Virus record (IMG/VR): IMGVR_UViG_3300027708_000025
Span: 1-64,000 of that record
Source: a virus
Length of the DNA stretch: 64,000 nt
Direction: 5' to 3' (one strand)
Part shown: in pieces, positions 46,261 through 53,878 of the stretch
Position numbering within the stretch: position 1 is the stretch's first letter
Layout of the letters: each line of letters opens with the position of its first letter
The notes under the pieces: model-generated
What the model saw: only the letters and a program-made list of their open reading frames with translations
What the model was told of the DNA's origin: nothing
Database searches by the model: none
Translations under genes and position numbers: made by a program

Positions 46261-46441
46261 ATTCCGCAACAGGTGCAAACATCTTGCGACCATCAACCAT
46301 GAACCGCTCGAATGCTTCCATAGTCTTTTCAGAGTAAATCATCTTACCATACTTCTGGATATCTTGCAACAACTCCAAGAAACCCATACCTAAAAATTCA
46401 CGCTCTTTATTCAGAATACCAATTGCTGTTTCGATTTTCAT
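46259..46441 (-). CDS. Hypothetical small protein
   Basis: 60 residues from ATG 46441, one base after the upstream stop. 'MKIETAIGILNKEREFLGMG' FLELLQDIQKYGKMIY, amphipathic helices. Unknown. Confidence 0.5.
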   Translation of the reverse strand: MKIETAIGILNKEREFLGMGFLELLQDIQKYGKMIYSEKTMEAFERFMVDGRKMFAPVAE

Positions 46442-46442
46442 A

Positions 46443-46679
46443 TTAAGCACCATAAAAGTCAGAAGTAAAACCACAAGTATTGTAGACACATTCACGAACT
46501 GTAGTGTCCATCGCTTCACCAAATTTGTTGTAATCATTTTTGGCTAACATGTTGAGACACTTGTAAGTTTCTGGCCATGTCAGGTTCATTGTTACTGCGG
46601 CAACAACAATACCGTGAACGGCTAAGTTGCCAACTTCGCTAAACATTCCGTAAGATATATCATGTGTCAATGTAGTCAT
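46443..46679 (-). CDS. Hypothetical small protein
   Basis: 78 residues: 'YGMFSEVGNLAVHGIVVAAV' TMNLTWPETYKCLNML. Mostly helical, Cys-containing C-terminus. The 'GNLAVHGIV' block recurs in small phage proteins as far as I recall. Confidence 0.5.
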   Translation of the reverse strand: MTTLTHDISYGMFSEVGNLAVHGIVVAAVTMNLTWPETYKCLNMLAKNDYNKFGEAMDTTVRECVYNTCGFTSDFYGA

Positions 46680-46688
46680 TTTATTTCC

Positions 46689-46958
46689 TTAAATCAAATC
46701 AATTTGAACTTGTGTACCAACTTGGCTGGTATTGTAACTTGTCATACCAAGACCAGTGGGAACTAACGCACCATCTTTTTGCGCCATGTAACGCATGTAA
46801 GACAAACGGAGCAAAGCATCATTAGCCGCTTGTGAATGGGTGTATGTAGCAAACACACTAGCAACACCAGCAACGGTGGTGTAGACACCAATTCCGTCAA
46901 ACATCACACGAATTTTTTGTGAATTCTTGAAGCCCTGAATGTAAGTCTTTGTACGCAT
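46689..46958 (-). CDS. Hypothetical small protein
   Basis: 89 residues from ATG 46958 (AAGGAAATTTGAA). 'MRTKTYIQGFKNSQKIRVMF' then 'TVAGVASVFATYTHSQAAND'. First gene behind composite promoter 7. No family recognised. Confidence 0.5.
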   Translation of the reverse strand: MRTKTYIQGFKNSQKIRVMFDGIGVYTTVAGVASVFATYTHSQAANDALLRLSYMRYMAQKDGALVPTGLGMTSYNTSQVGTQVQIDLI

Positions 46959-46994
46959 TTCAAATTTCCTTTTCTTTTTCAATCTCTAGACTCT

Positions 46995-47045
46995 AGTATA
47001 ACAGAATCGGCATACTTGTCAACAACTATTTTCGATTCTGTTGTA
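46995..47045 (-). promoter_or_regulatory. Composite promoter, copy 7
   Basis: TTGACA (47017-47022), 16-base spacer, TATACT (46995-47000), AACAAC/GTTGTA repeat up to 47045. Confidence 0.77.
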
Positions 47046-47070
47046 TTTTTGCAACTGAATACTTTGGTAT

Positions 47071-47403
47071 TCAACAAGCACCAGTCCAACGAACGTTTTG
47101 GAAAGTCCGTGCCATCGTGTTTCCACGGGCAAAATTCTTAGCAGGACTTGCCCAACCAGCGGCTTTCAAAATGTCGCCTTTGGTGAACTTGCCCATGTCA
47201 CGGAGACACACAAAGGAATGAACGGAACGACCGCTACCTTTGCGACCACTAATCACTTTAATATATTTTGATCCAACTTCGAATGTCAGACCATCGCAAA
47301 AATCTTGCGCCATTGCCTTTTGGTTTTCGGAGGGTGTTGCACCTTGCCACTTGATGTAGTCAGCTTTGATGCATTCGAGGTATTCGTTAAATCCGTCAAT
47401 CAT
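47071..47403 (-). CDS. Hypothetical basic protein
   Basis: 110 residues from ATG 47403 (AAAGGAAATGAAA). 'YIKVISGRKGSGRSVHSFVC' LRDMGKFTKGDILKAAGW reads like a small basic nucleic-acid-associated domain. Second gene of a transcript whose first gene encodes a 26-residue membrane peptide. Confidence 0.55.
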   Translation of the reverse strand: MIDGFNEYLECIKADYIKWQGATPSENQKAMAQDFCDGLTFEVGSKYIKVISGRKGSGRSVHSFVCLRDMGKFTKGDILKAAGWASPAKNFARGNTMARTFQNVRWTGAC

Positions 47404-47421
47404 TTTCATTTCCTTTATCAA

Positions 47422-47502
47422 TTAACCGAGGGTCTTAACAGAACCACTAACAGCGGCACCGAACAAAACCATTACTGCAAAAATCATCAAAACTGTAAGC
47501 AT
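47422..47502 (-). CDS. 26-residue membrane peptide
   Basis: MLTVLMIFAVMVLFGAAVSG then SVKTLG. One hydrophobic helix. Very strong ribosome-binding site (TAGGAGATTTAA) and first position behind the promoter at 47539-47566. Resembles small phage membrane toxins or regulators in design, but no family match. The perfect initiation signals argue it is translated. Confidence 0.6.
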   Translation of the reverse strand: MLTVLMIFAVMVLFGAAVSGSVKTLG

Positions 47503-47538
47503 TTAAATCTCCTATTAATCTCACTCGCTACAGAATCT

Positions 47539-47566
47539 ATTATACATGGTTTGGTGGGTACGTCAA
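47539..47566 (-). promoter_or_regulatory. Sigma70-like promoter
   Basis: TTGACG (47561-47566), 16-base spacer, TATAAT (47539-47544). Related to the composite promoters but the AACAAC repeat is degenerate. Confidence 0.65.
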
Positions 47567-47611
47567 CGGTTATTTTCACTTTGTGCAAAAATACAACACT
47601 TGTGGGGAAAA

Positions 47612-47660
47612 AACAACAGCCCTAGAACCGGTTTTGGGCGGTTTTTAAGGCTGTGGAGGG
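47612..47660 (-). terminator. Terminator-like operon end, with repeat element copy 3
   Basis: Minus-strand ACAGCC ... GGCTGT stem enclosing AAAAACCGCCC, followed by GTTTTTT. The flanking TGTACT...ACCCCTCCA (47640-47690) matches the operon-end element seen at 30.4 and 35.3 kb. Confidence 0.5.
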
Positions 47661-47703
47661 GTGTCAGTACACCGAACGGTCTACGCCGTCCCAGACGGCG
47701 GTT

Positions 47704-48306
47704 TTAGGCGTCTTCTATTTCATCTTCCTCGTTTTGCGGCAAGTCTTCGCCACGTTCCAGTCGGTGTGTATCGCACAATGTTGAAATCCATCCGTAGTTA
47801 TTTGAACGACCAGGATTACCACACACTTCACATGTGCGATATGACATGGACTCAGCCATGCTAATCATTCCACTAATCACATCGTTATAACCATTTGTGT
47901 AGAATCGCAATCCGCCAAACTTCTCTTTCACTTGACTTGCTGTGATGTATGGTATGTATGGAGGAACTTCTTTGAACTCTGCGTTTTCAATTGCTTTATT
48001 TGCCCATTCAATTCCAAAACTATCGGGTTCTGATTTATTACCAAAGGTGAAATGCATTTGAAGTGGACGTATGTCGCCAGCCAATGCACGTTTCAATGCA
48101 CGATTAAATCGTAATGCTCTTGCACGGGTTTTACGTTTTTGATCTACATGATGTTGAATGTTTCCACACAATACATCAACGATGTTGTACCAACCATCAC
48201 CACAATCAAAACCCCAACACATAGCAGTATGTGTCATCGGTGCATGACGATACTTAAAAATCTTTGGGTACTTTGCAACTAGTGCTTCATCCAATTCATT
48301 TTTCAT
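47704..48306 (-). CDS. Conserved protein with zinc-ribbon C-terminus
   Basis: 200 residues. 'MCWGFDCGDGWYNIVDVLCG' near residue 30, 'ASQVKEKFGGLRFYTNGYND' near 140, and CEVCGNPG...CDTH at the C-terminus, a plausible zinc site. Relatives occur in phages and in bacteria as far as I recall. Unknown function. Confidence 0.65.
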   Translation of the reverse strand: MKNELDEALVAKYPKIFKYRHAPMTHTAMCWGFDCGDGWYNIVDVLCGNIQHHVDQKRKTRARALRFNRALKRALAGDIRPLQMHFTFGNKSEPDSFGIEWANKAIENAEFKEVPPYIPYITASQVKEKFGGLRFYTNGYNDVISGMISMAESMSYRTCEVCGNPGRSNNYGWISTLCDTHRLERGEDLPQNEEDEIEDA

Positions 48307-48309
48307 AAT

Positions 48310-48918
48310 TTACTCACAAAATTTTAAAATACTAGGCGAACTCATTATACGATTTGAATATGAATTTCTTTGACGATCCGATTCATATATCTGATCGAAA
48401 TTTAACAAAGGCAAATTATCAAAACGGTTTATATATTCTAAAGTATATCGTTCTTCAACAGTACGCACATGTGATTTTAGTGAAACAGTTTTACAATCTT
48501 TAGGTGGAAGAGTAATGCTAACCCATCTTTGACATTGAGGATACAATGGCGGAGAAAAATGTTCAAAATACATTTTAGATTTTTTTATTTCTAATTTGTT
48601 TTCCTTTGACAATTTATCCATATTGAGAGGTTCTTCAAGTAACGTGGACAAATATGCATTGTGATCCAAGAGTCTTTTTTGTAAATGTTTTTTTCTCACT
48701 CCATTCCAAGTTTTTCTATTTTTTATATCGTGGTATGATCCACACGCCATACCAATATAGAATGTGTCTTCTAATTCAAAAGGCATAACATCTTTGTCTG
48801 GTTTATCTTCACCAAAGTAATAAGCATATATTCCCTCGCTTATACAGTCCATACGATCATATGCGTTAGACCATGAAAACCAGCCTAAATGTTCTCCAGT
48901 ATCAATACTCAAAATCAT
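48310..48918 (-). CDS. GIY-YIG endonuclease-like protein
   Basis: 202 residues. 'SEGIYAYYFGE' and 'DTFYIGMACGSYHDI' are spaced like the GIY and YIG strands, followed by a basic helix (VRKKHLQKRLLDHN). The remainder has no clear domain. Codon use looks more AT-rich than its neighbours. A free-standing homing endonuclease is the best guess. Confidence 0.55.
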   Translation of the reverse strand: MILSIDTGEHLGWFSWSNAYDRMDCISEGIYAYYFGEDKPDKDVMPFELEDTFYIGMACGSYHDIKNRKTWNGVRKKHLQKRLLDHNAYLSTLLEEPLNMDKLSKENKLEIKKSKMYFEHFSPPLYPQCQRWVSITLPPKDCKTVSLKSHVRTVEERYTLEYINRFDNLPLLNFDQIYESDRQRNSYSNRIMSSPSILKFCE

Positions 48919-48932
48919 AATATATTACTCAG

Positions 48933-49121
48933 TTATTTTAATTCATCAAATTCTTCAAATTCGTCCCAATCATCTTCTTTAAGATTTTGTGGGTCGATAA
49001 ACTTTGTTTGGTGCTTGAACTTATCTTTTTGTTTTTTAGATTCGTTCAACTTCGGTTTCCTTGCTCTATCCTCGTCTTCATAGAAGTCACGGAAACTGGA
49101 ATATTTCTTTGTCTTTGCCAT
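48933..49121 (-). CDS. Small charged T4-like protein
   Basis: 62 residues: 'MAKTKKYSSFRDFYEDEDRA' RKPKLNESKKQKDKFKH then an acidic end. Likely disordered. Similar short proteins occur beside RNase H in T4-like phages. Confidence 0.55.
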   Translation of the reverse strand: MAKTKKYSSFRDFYEDEDRARKPKLNESKKQKDKFKHQTKFIDPQNLKEDDWDEFEEFDELK

Positions 49122-49125
49122 TTTG

Positions 49126-49569
49126 TTACTCTGATTCTCCCTGCAAGATTTCAGGCAATGCTTCTTCGATGAGTTTTCGATTGATGCCTTTGTACGTAAG
49201 TTTTTTATCTTTCATCATCAAAACTAGTTTAGCCTCTTCTGGAGAAACTGTTTCAAGAACCTCAATAAAAATTGATTCACGTTTGATGGGATTCAAAGTA
49301 CTACCTTTTAGAAAATACTGAAACTTTCTCAATTCTTTTGGAAGACGATTGTGTCCCCAATTACCTGGAGTTTCCATAGGTTTGTATGGAGGTACTCCAG
49401 CTGGTAATTCAAATACAATGTTTTTGTGAAACGTGTATTGCAACACCGTTTTCAATTCTGGTGTCAAGTTTGCAATCTGCTTTAATGAGTTTGCTTTTTT
49501 AGCCGCCGGTAATTCTGCAACATGTTGTAGCAACTCGGGCAAAGTCATCTTACTAATATCAATAGCCAT
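49126..49569 (-). CDS. DUF6433-like conserved phage protein
   Basis: 147 residues. 'LTPELKTVLQYTFHKNIVFE' LPAGVPPYKP and 'LNPIKRESIFIEVLETVSPE' EAKLVLMMKDKKL are typical of the T4-like protein family found next to RNase H. Function unknown; probable role in DNA metabolism by context only. Confidence 0.7.
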   Translation of the reverse strand: MAIDISKMTLPELLQHVAELPAAKKANSLKQIANLTPELKTVLQYTFHKNIVFELPAGVPPYKPMETPGNWGHNRLPKELRKFQYFLKGSTLNPIKRESIFIEVLETVSPEEAKLVLMMKDKKLTYKGINRKLIEEALPEILQGESE

Positions 49570-49570
49570 T

Positions 49571-50437
49571 TTAAAATTCCTGTATATGTTCCATCAACTG
49601 CTTCATGCGGTTTTGGATAAAATAGTTAAGTAGTTTTTCCCTACCACGTTTAGGGGTATTTTCATAGGCATCAAGAATCTTCTCTTGATACTCAGTCGGA
49701 ATCTTAGATAGGTCAATCAGTAATTCGTTTCGTTTGTAATTACGCCACATCACATCATCACAAAAAGACCTTGGTTCTTCTTCTAACCACTTATTTAGCT
49801 TTTTCTCAGTTACAGGTTTTTGTCTGGCTTCTACGACAAATGTATCATCGGAAGACATGAAATTGGGAATGCCATCACTTCTGTCGCCTCGAATAATGTG
49901 TTCTTTCAGAAAGGCTTCTGGATTGTTAGTACGCAAGAACTTCTTACCCATTGGGCTATACTGTTCTACATTAGCGAACTTCTGCAATTGCATAAAGTCT
50001 TTGTCGCTAGACAGAATCAGAATCTTTTCGGTAGTACTGTTCTTAAGCGGAACACCGAACTTGTGTGTCAACGTAGCAATAACATCATCGGCTTCTGTCT
50101 TATCAACTTGAATCACTTTGTACGGAAAGTATTCTTTGATTTCGTCACGCACTTTGTTTAGCGTTTCAAAAATTAAATTCCAATTAAACGGAGATGCCTC
50201 TCTGTCTTTCTTACGACCAGCTTTGTAGTATGGAAAGTAATCACGGCGCCAATACTTTTTGTCATCGCAACAGATAACAATGTCACCATAGTCATCTTTG
50301 AATTTCATATTGTACATGCGAATGCTATTCAGCACCATATGCCGTACCATATTTTCATCAATTACATTTGATGCATTTGAATTTATCTGCATCATCAGAT
50401 TGGAAATCATCACTTGATTCAAGTCAATCAAAATCAT
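49571..50437 (-). CDS. rnh: RNase H / 5'-3' exonuclease (T4 Rnh-like)
   Basis: 288 residues (T4 305). 'MILIDLNQVMISNLMMQINS' (first Asp), 'IVICCDDKKYWRRDYFPYYK', 'VDKTEADDVIATLTHKFG', 'ILSSDKDFMQLQKFANVEQY' and 'RGDRSDGIPN' carry the metal-binding acidic residues of the FEN-1-like family. T4 Rnh removes RNA primers on the lagging strand. Full length, no defects visible. Confidence 0.93.
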   Translation of the reverse strand: MILIDLNQVMISNLMMQINSNASNVIDENMVRHMVLNSIRMYNMKFKDDYGDIVICCDDKKYWRRDYFPYYKAGRKKDREASPFNWNLIFETLNKVRDEIKEYFPYKVIQVDKTEADDVIATLTHKFGVPLKNSTTEKILILSSDKDFMQLQKFANVEQYSPMGKKFLRTNNPEAFLKEHIIRGDRSDGIPNFMSSDDTFVVEARQKPVTEKKLNKWLEEEPRSFCDDVMWRNYKRNELLIDLSKIPTEYQEKILDAYENTPKRGREKLLNYFIQNRMKQLMEHIQEF

Positions 50438-50446
50438 TTTATATTC

Positions 50447-50629
50447 TCAATAGTTCTGAACAATCCAACTGGATAGTTCCTTGACTCTGGATTCAAGCAC
50501 CGAGATTGCGGTATGAATATTTCCAGTATCATGTTCTTCTATTCGACTCTTCAAGATTTCAATTTCATCTTGAAGTGCCTCACAATGACTAACACGATCA
50601 TGCACCTCACTTGTAGTAACGATTGCCAT
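50447..50629 (-). CDS. Small coiled-coil protein
   Basis: 60 residues; 'DRVSHCEALQDEIEILKSRI' EEHDTGNIHTAISVLESRV is a clear coiled coil. Ten bases upstream ends the 372-residue gene. Possibly an oligomerising adaptor. Confidence 0.55.
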   Translation of the reverse strand: MAIVTTSEVHDRVSHCEALQDEIEILKSRIEEHDTGNIHTAISVLESRVKELSSWIVQNY

Positions 50630-50639
50630 ACAGTCTTTC

Positions 50640-51758
50640 TTAATTTATTAATCTAACAATAATTGTATCAGAGTTAATGCGCCCTGTCAACTCGGAAGGC
50701 TTGGTAGACAATCCATCTAACAATTTTTTCAATACGATCTTACCACCATCAAGTACTTGTTTAATAGTCACTTCAGGTTTACGCAAACGTTTGCCAATGG
50801 ATGTTTCAGCATTGAAGTTTTGAATTGTTGTACCTTTGATTGTCAGACCTTTTGCATTGTCAGCATTGTACATACCAAGCAATTTTGTTTTGGTATTGTA
50901 CAACCACACTTGATTTGCACCAATAATCTTTTCAGGTAGAACACTCTTTAAATTCAACTCAGCGAAATCTTTCATGTATTGCACTTTAGCGGCAATCACA
51001 CTTGCAGGTTTCTCTTTTACTTTACGTGCTTTACGTGTAGGTTTCTTTTCTGCACCACGATTTGTTTCAGCAACAATCGCATCGTAGAATTCTTTAATCT
51101 TACGCAATTGTACTTTACTGAAATTAGAATATGCCTCTTTGATATCAGCATCGGATGTATTCATAACGTCTTCAAATTCTTTAGAACGTTTAATGAACAC
51201 TTCACACATTTTTTTCTGCACAACGGAAGATAATTCTTTACCTTTTAGATATGATTCCATGTCTGGTGCAAACTTACATCCACCAGCAATAAACTCATCA
51301 ACAAGTCCTTCAATCTCTCCGACTTCTTCCGATGCCTTTTCACGAATTCTGTCTTGAATAGACACGATTGGTGCAGTTGATGCAACAATAGGTGCTTTTG
51401 TTTTTTTGGTTTTCTTTGCGGTCTCAATGACAGTTTTAAACTCTTTGACAAAGAAATTTTTGAATGTGTCGGATGGATTATATCCCATGCACATCATACG
51501 TGCTACCCAACCAAGTTGTACTGGAATAGATGCGTCACTTGATGCGACTAAAGAAATTTCTTCCTTTGATCGACCAATGCTAGCCATGTATTCGACAACA
51601 AATGTTTTTGCTTGCTTGCTATCACAAAAATAATTATACCAATTCAATGCACGAATTTCAGCAACCTTAAGATTACTGATTTCATCTTGATTGGTCCAAG
51701 AAGGTTCTGTGCCAAAGGCTTGTGCGTCAGCGCCAGGATTGATCTTGGAAAATTTCAT
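50640..51758 (-). CDS. Large conserved T4-like protein of unknown function
   Basis: 372 residues. N-terminal helical domain ('KVAEIRALNWYNYFCDSKQA' KTFVVEYM), a Lys/Ala/Pro linker around 115-130, a middle domain and a basic linker (KKPTRKARKVKEKP) near 245, then a beta-rich C-terminal domain ('NQVWLYNTKTKLLGMYNADN'). Related proteins occur in marine T4-like genomes; role unknown. Confidence 0.65.
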   Translation of the reverse strand: MKFSKINPGADAQAFGTEPSWTNQDEISNLKVAEIRALNWYNYFCDSKQAKTFVVEYMASIGRSKEEISLVASSDASIPVQLGWVARMMCMGYNPSDTFKNFFVKEFKTVIETAKKTKKTKAPIVASTAPIVSIQDRIREKASEEVGEIEGLVDEFIAGGCKFAPDMESYLKGKELSSVVQKKMCEVFIKRSKEFEDVMNTSDADIKEAYSNFSKVQLRKIKEFYDAIVAETNRGAEKKPTRKARKVKEKPASVIAAKVQYMKDFAELNLKSVLPEKIIGANQVWLYNTKTKLLGMYNADNAKGLTIKGTTIQNFNAETSIGKRLRKPEVTIKQVLDGGKIVLKKLLDGLSTKPSELTGRINSDTIIVRLIN

Positions 51759-51761
51759 AAT

Positions 51762-52094
51762 TTATTCACCTATTGTAAATGATACAGATTTAACAGAATC
51801 GTAACGGAAAGAACGCCATTCGTTTTTCTCTAAGTCAACCACAGAGATTGCCTCGTCAGTTGAAGTATTGCGAACACGTTCGGTTTTCTTTTCGTATGTT
51901 GGGATTGCAGATTCCTGCAATGTGCATTTCATAGTACGCATTGTACCATCTTTTTTCAGAAAGTCAACAGTCACAGGACCAAATTTGAGGTGGCTAACAA
52001 GCCACTTGCGAAATGCTTTTTGTTCTTTTGGCGTAGTTGTTGAATAATTAAAAGTTGTCATATCAAAGTTCTCCATGTTAAAAATGTCTTCCAT
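51762..52094 (-). CDS. WYL_2/DUF2693-like small protein
   Basis: 110 residues as the longest frame; ATG 52061 (behind GGAGAACTTTGAT) is the better start because the promoter -10 lies at 52106. 'KFGPVTVDFLKKDGTMRTMK' CTLQE and 'TDEAISVVDLEKNEWRSFRY' DSVKSV form the small Sm-like beta-barrel common in phages. Function unknown. Confidence 0.65.
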   Translation of the reverse strand: MEDIFNMENFDMTTFNYSTTTPKEQKAFRKWLVSHLKFGPVTVDFLKKDGTMRTMKCTLQESAIPTYEKKTERVRNTSTDEAISVVDLEKNEWRSFRYDSVKSVSFTIGE

Positions 52095-52105
52095 TCAATG
52101 TCTCT

Positions 52106-52134
52106 AGTATACTCATAATCCAATCAATTGTCAA
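52106..52134 (-). promoter_or_regulatory. Sigma70-like promoter
   Basis: TTGACA (52129-52134), 17-base spacer, TATACT (52106-52111), minus strand. Confidence 0.7.
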
Positions 52135-52137
52135 GTT

Positions 52138-52404
52138 TTATTCTCGGGTTTCGTTTTGAAATTGTTTTTCCATTTTTACTTCACTATACAAATAATCGTA
52201 TAGTTCTTTAATACCGCCAATGTATTTTGCATCGTGATATATGTGAGGAACAAAATTAGTTTCTGGAACTAATATCCTCAATTGTTCTATTGAATAATCT
52301 TGACCCAATATGAATAATTTATATTGGCGTCTACAGACTGTCAACAGCGTTTCAACTTTATTGGTTGTTCTGCTTCCCTCTGCACCATAAACATAATACG
52401 TCAT
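52138..52404 (-). CDS. Glutaredoxin-like protein lacking active-site cysteines
   Basis: 88 residues. The fold pattern of glutaredoxins is kept: 'YYVYGAEGSRTTNKVETLLT' start, 'VPETNFVPHIYHDAKYIGGI' KELYDYL with the Pro-His segment and GG. The CxxC that should follow the first strand is replaced by EGSRTT. Redox activity is therefore unlikely; a binding or structural role is possible. Overlaps the exported protein gene by ATGA. Confidence 0.65.
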   Translation of the reverse strand: MTYYVYGAEGSRTTNKVETLLTVCRRQYKLFILGQDYSIEQLRILVPETNFVPHIYHDAKYIGGIKELYDYLYSEVKMEKQFQNETRE

Positions 52405-52805
52405 GGGGCATTATACACCTGCACAAATTCACTTGGTTCATTATTTAAAATTGCAGTTTTAAGTGTACCCTTAAAATCATATGTTACTTGATATCCTTTG
52501 ACAACACTTTGATATACTTGCTCATTGACAAGTTTACATATAGGGGTTGAAAGCGGAGGCGTCATACCCAAGACTAGAGTATTAGTTCCTGGTCCCGAAT
52601 AGTGTGTTATTCCATATTGTTTTTGACAATAATTTTTTGTAGTCATGTACGGTACCTTTTCTATAATAGGTTTCACATTTATCACTTTTGCCATATAGTA
52701 GCCGTCTTTGATTGACGAATCTTCTACAAGAACAACTCCAGCTTGTGCAAAATTACACAAAAATAAAGTTGTCACTATACTATGTAGCGTACATGTTTTT
52801 TTCAT
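52401..52805 (-). CDS. Exported beta-rich protein
   Basis: 134 residues with a signal peptide (HSIVTTLFLCNFAQA). 'KVINVKPIIEKVPYMTTKNY' CQKQYG and 'GYQVTYDFKGTLKTAILNNE' resemble the paralogue at 52809, which has the same strand order ending in F-x-Y-x-G. Periplasmic. Similar domains occur in proteobacterial 17-kDa-type surface antigens, but that link is tentative. Confidence 0.55.
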   Translation of the reverse strand: MKKTCTLHSIVTTLFLCNFAQAGVVLVEDSSIKDGYYMAKVINVKPIIEKVPYMTTKNYCQKQYGITHYSGPGTNTLVLGMTPPLSTPICKLVNEQVYQSVVKGYQVTYDFKGTLKTAILNNEPSEFVQVYNAP

Positions 52806-52808
52806 AGT

Positions 52809-53168
52809 TTATTCTACAGCATAAACTTTCGTTACTGTCTTGATTCTAATTGCATTACCAGGATCGTAATTCATTTTAACTGTACGAATTTGTCCTTGAT
52901 ATTCAAATGTCACATTGAATGCAGTAACATTATAGCGAAACTCTCTGTCACTATATGTTACACATTTTTGTTGTTGCGTTTGAACGGGCGCACCCGCACC
53001 TTCAATTGGTTCAACGTTGGTACATGACATTCTAGGCATTGAAATTGCTTTCATACTTCCAATTGGATCAACTTTAATGACTTGCACAATTTGATAATTA
53101 ACAATATCATCGGCAAATGCACATGTTGCAATTAATGCAGTAACTGCAACCGCTAAGATTCTTTTCAT
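52809..53168 (-). CDS. Exported beta-rich protein, paralogue
   Basis: 119 residues, signal peptide 'MKRILAVAVTALIATCAFA'. 'VNYQIVQVIKVDPIGSMKAI' and 'FNVTFEYQGQIRTVKMNYDP' parallel the next gene. Two Cys residues could form a disulfide. Exported partner of unknown role. Confidence 0.55.
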   Translation of the reverse strand: MKRILAVAVTALIATCAFADDIVNYQIVQVIKVDPIGSMKAISMPRMSCTNVEPIEGAGAPVQTQQQKCVTYSDREFRYNVTAFNVTFEYQGQIRTVKMNYDPGNAIRIKTVTKVYAVE

Positions 53169-53371
53169 TGTTTACTTCCTTTCATTACTCCACCAACTGC
53201 AATAGTCAACCAAGTAATTGCAGAAATAGTTTCCATACTAACTGGAATATTAGTTCCGAAAATTACATTGATTGACATGATGGTAAAAATTGAACCAATC
53301 GCAACCGCAGTTACAATGGCAAATAATATACCAAAAAATAATGCAAGATTATCGGTTTTGAAATTTGTCAT
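53165..53371 (-). CDS. Small two-span membrane protein
   Basis: 68 residues from ATG 53371 behind GGAGTGCTT. Two hydrophobic helices ('LALFFGILFAIVTAVAIGSI' and 'SMETISAITWLTIAVGGVMK'). First gene of a transcript from the promoter at 53398. Could be a small inner-membrane protein or holin-like; no family match. Confidence 0.55.
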   Translation of the reverse strand: MTNFKTDNLALFFGILFAIVTAVAIGSIFTIMSINVIFGTNIPVSMETISAITWLTIAVGGVMKGSKQ

Positions 53372-53397
53372 AAGCACTCCTATATGTTACTTTAAAC

Positions 53398-53426
53398 AGT
53401 ATAACACACCATATATGGCATGTCAA
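53398..53426 (-). promoter_or_regulatory. Sigma70-like promoter
   Basis: TTGACA (53421-53426), 17-base spacer, TATACT (53398-53403). Drives the membrane and exported protein genes. Confidence 0.7.
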
Positions 53427-53740
53427 AATGTATTCAAAGATGGTTCAAACTCGGCAATCAATTCTCGTTCACGTTGGTGTGCGGGTTTACGCCCACGAAT
53501 CACTTCAAGGACTTCATATTGCCATGCGGCACCAGCCAACTCACGCAATGCATTACACATTGCCCAGTTTTTGTTTTCGCACTTCGCACGACTCACATGT
53601 TTTTGCCAACGGATTTTGACCGAACGGACGTAGGCTTGTCCCTGTGCAACAGTCAAGCCAACATATGAATCGCCAGTATCTACACATGTAACTTTATACA
53701 GCACATGGTTTCTGTCGGATCGTTTCTTTCTCAATGTCAT
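53423..53740 (-). CDS. GIY-YIG nuclease-superfamily protein
   Basis: 105 residues. 'LYKVTCVDTGDSYVGLTVAQ' (GIY/YVG strands), 'SVKIRWQKHVSRAKCENKNW' (catalytic Arg) and 'HQRERELIAEFEPSLNTF' (catalytic Glu) complete the GIY-YIG layout. Its own promoter -10 lies only seven bases before ATG 53740, so the message would be nearly leaderless. Possible free-standing mobile endonuclease or repair-type nuclease. Confidence 0.75.
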   Translation of the reverse strand: MTLRKKRSDRNHVLYKVTCVDTGDSYVGLTVAQGQAYVRSVKIRWQKHVSRAKCENKNWAMCNALRELAGAAWQYEVLEVIRGRKPAHQRERELIAEFEPSLNTF

Positions 53741-53746
53741 ATGACT

Positions 53747-53774
53747 AGTATACCACAATGGGACAGCAAGTCAA
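53747..53774 (-). promoter_or_regulatory. Sigma70-like promoter of the GIY-YIG gene
   Basis: TTGACT (53769-53774), 16-base spacer, TATACT (53747-53752). Start would fall at or next to the ATG at 53740. Confidence 0.6.
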
Positions 53775-53844
53775 GGGTTATTTTGGCTTTGTTGCTCAAA
53801 AACAACAAAATCCGCCTCTGATAATTGCCGAAAACTTGGTTTAC

Positions 53845-53852
53845 CATAAATA
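53845..53852 (+). promoter_or_regulatory. Possible late promoter, CATAAATA
   Basis: One mismatch to TATAAATA, 26 bases before the GTG start at 53879, followed by AGAAGGAGG. Best-placed late-type motif in the window; suggests this plus-strand operon is late. Confidence 0.45.
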
Positions 53853-53878
53853 TGTTGACACATTAGAAGGAGGTTGTC

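Noticed and set aside
33251-47045. CRISPR array from the recurring promoter repeat
   Set aside because: Spacing is irregular over kilobases and each copy precedes genes; these are promoters, not repeats with spacers.
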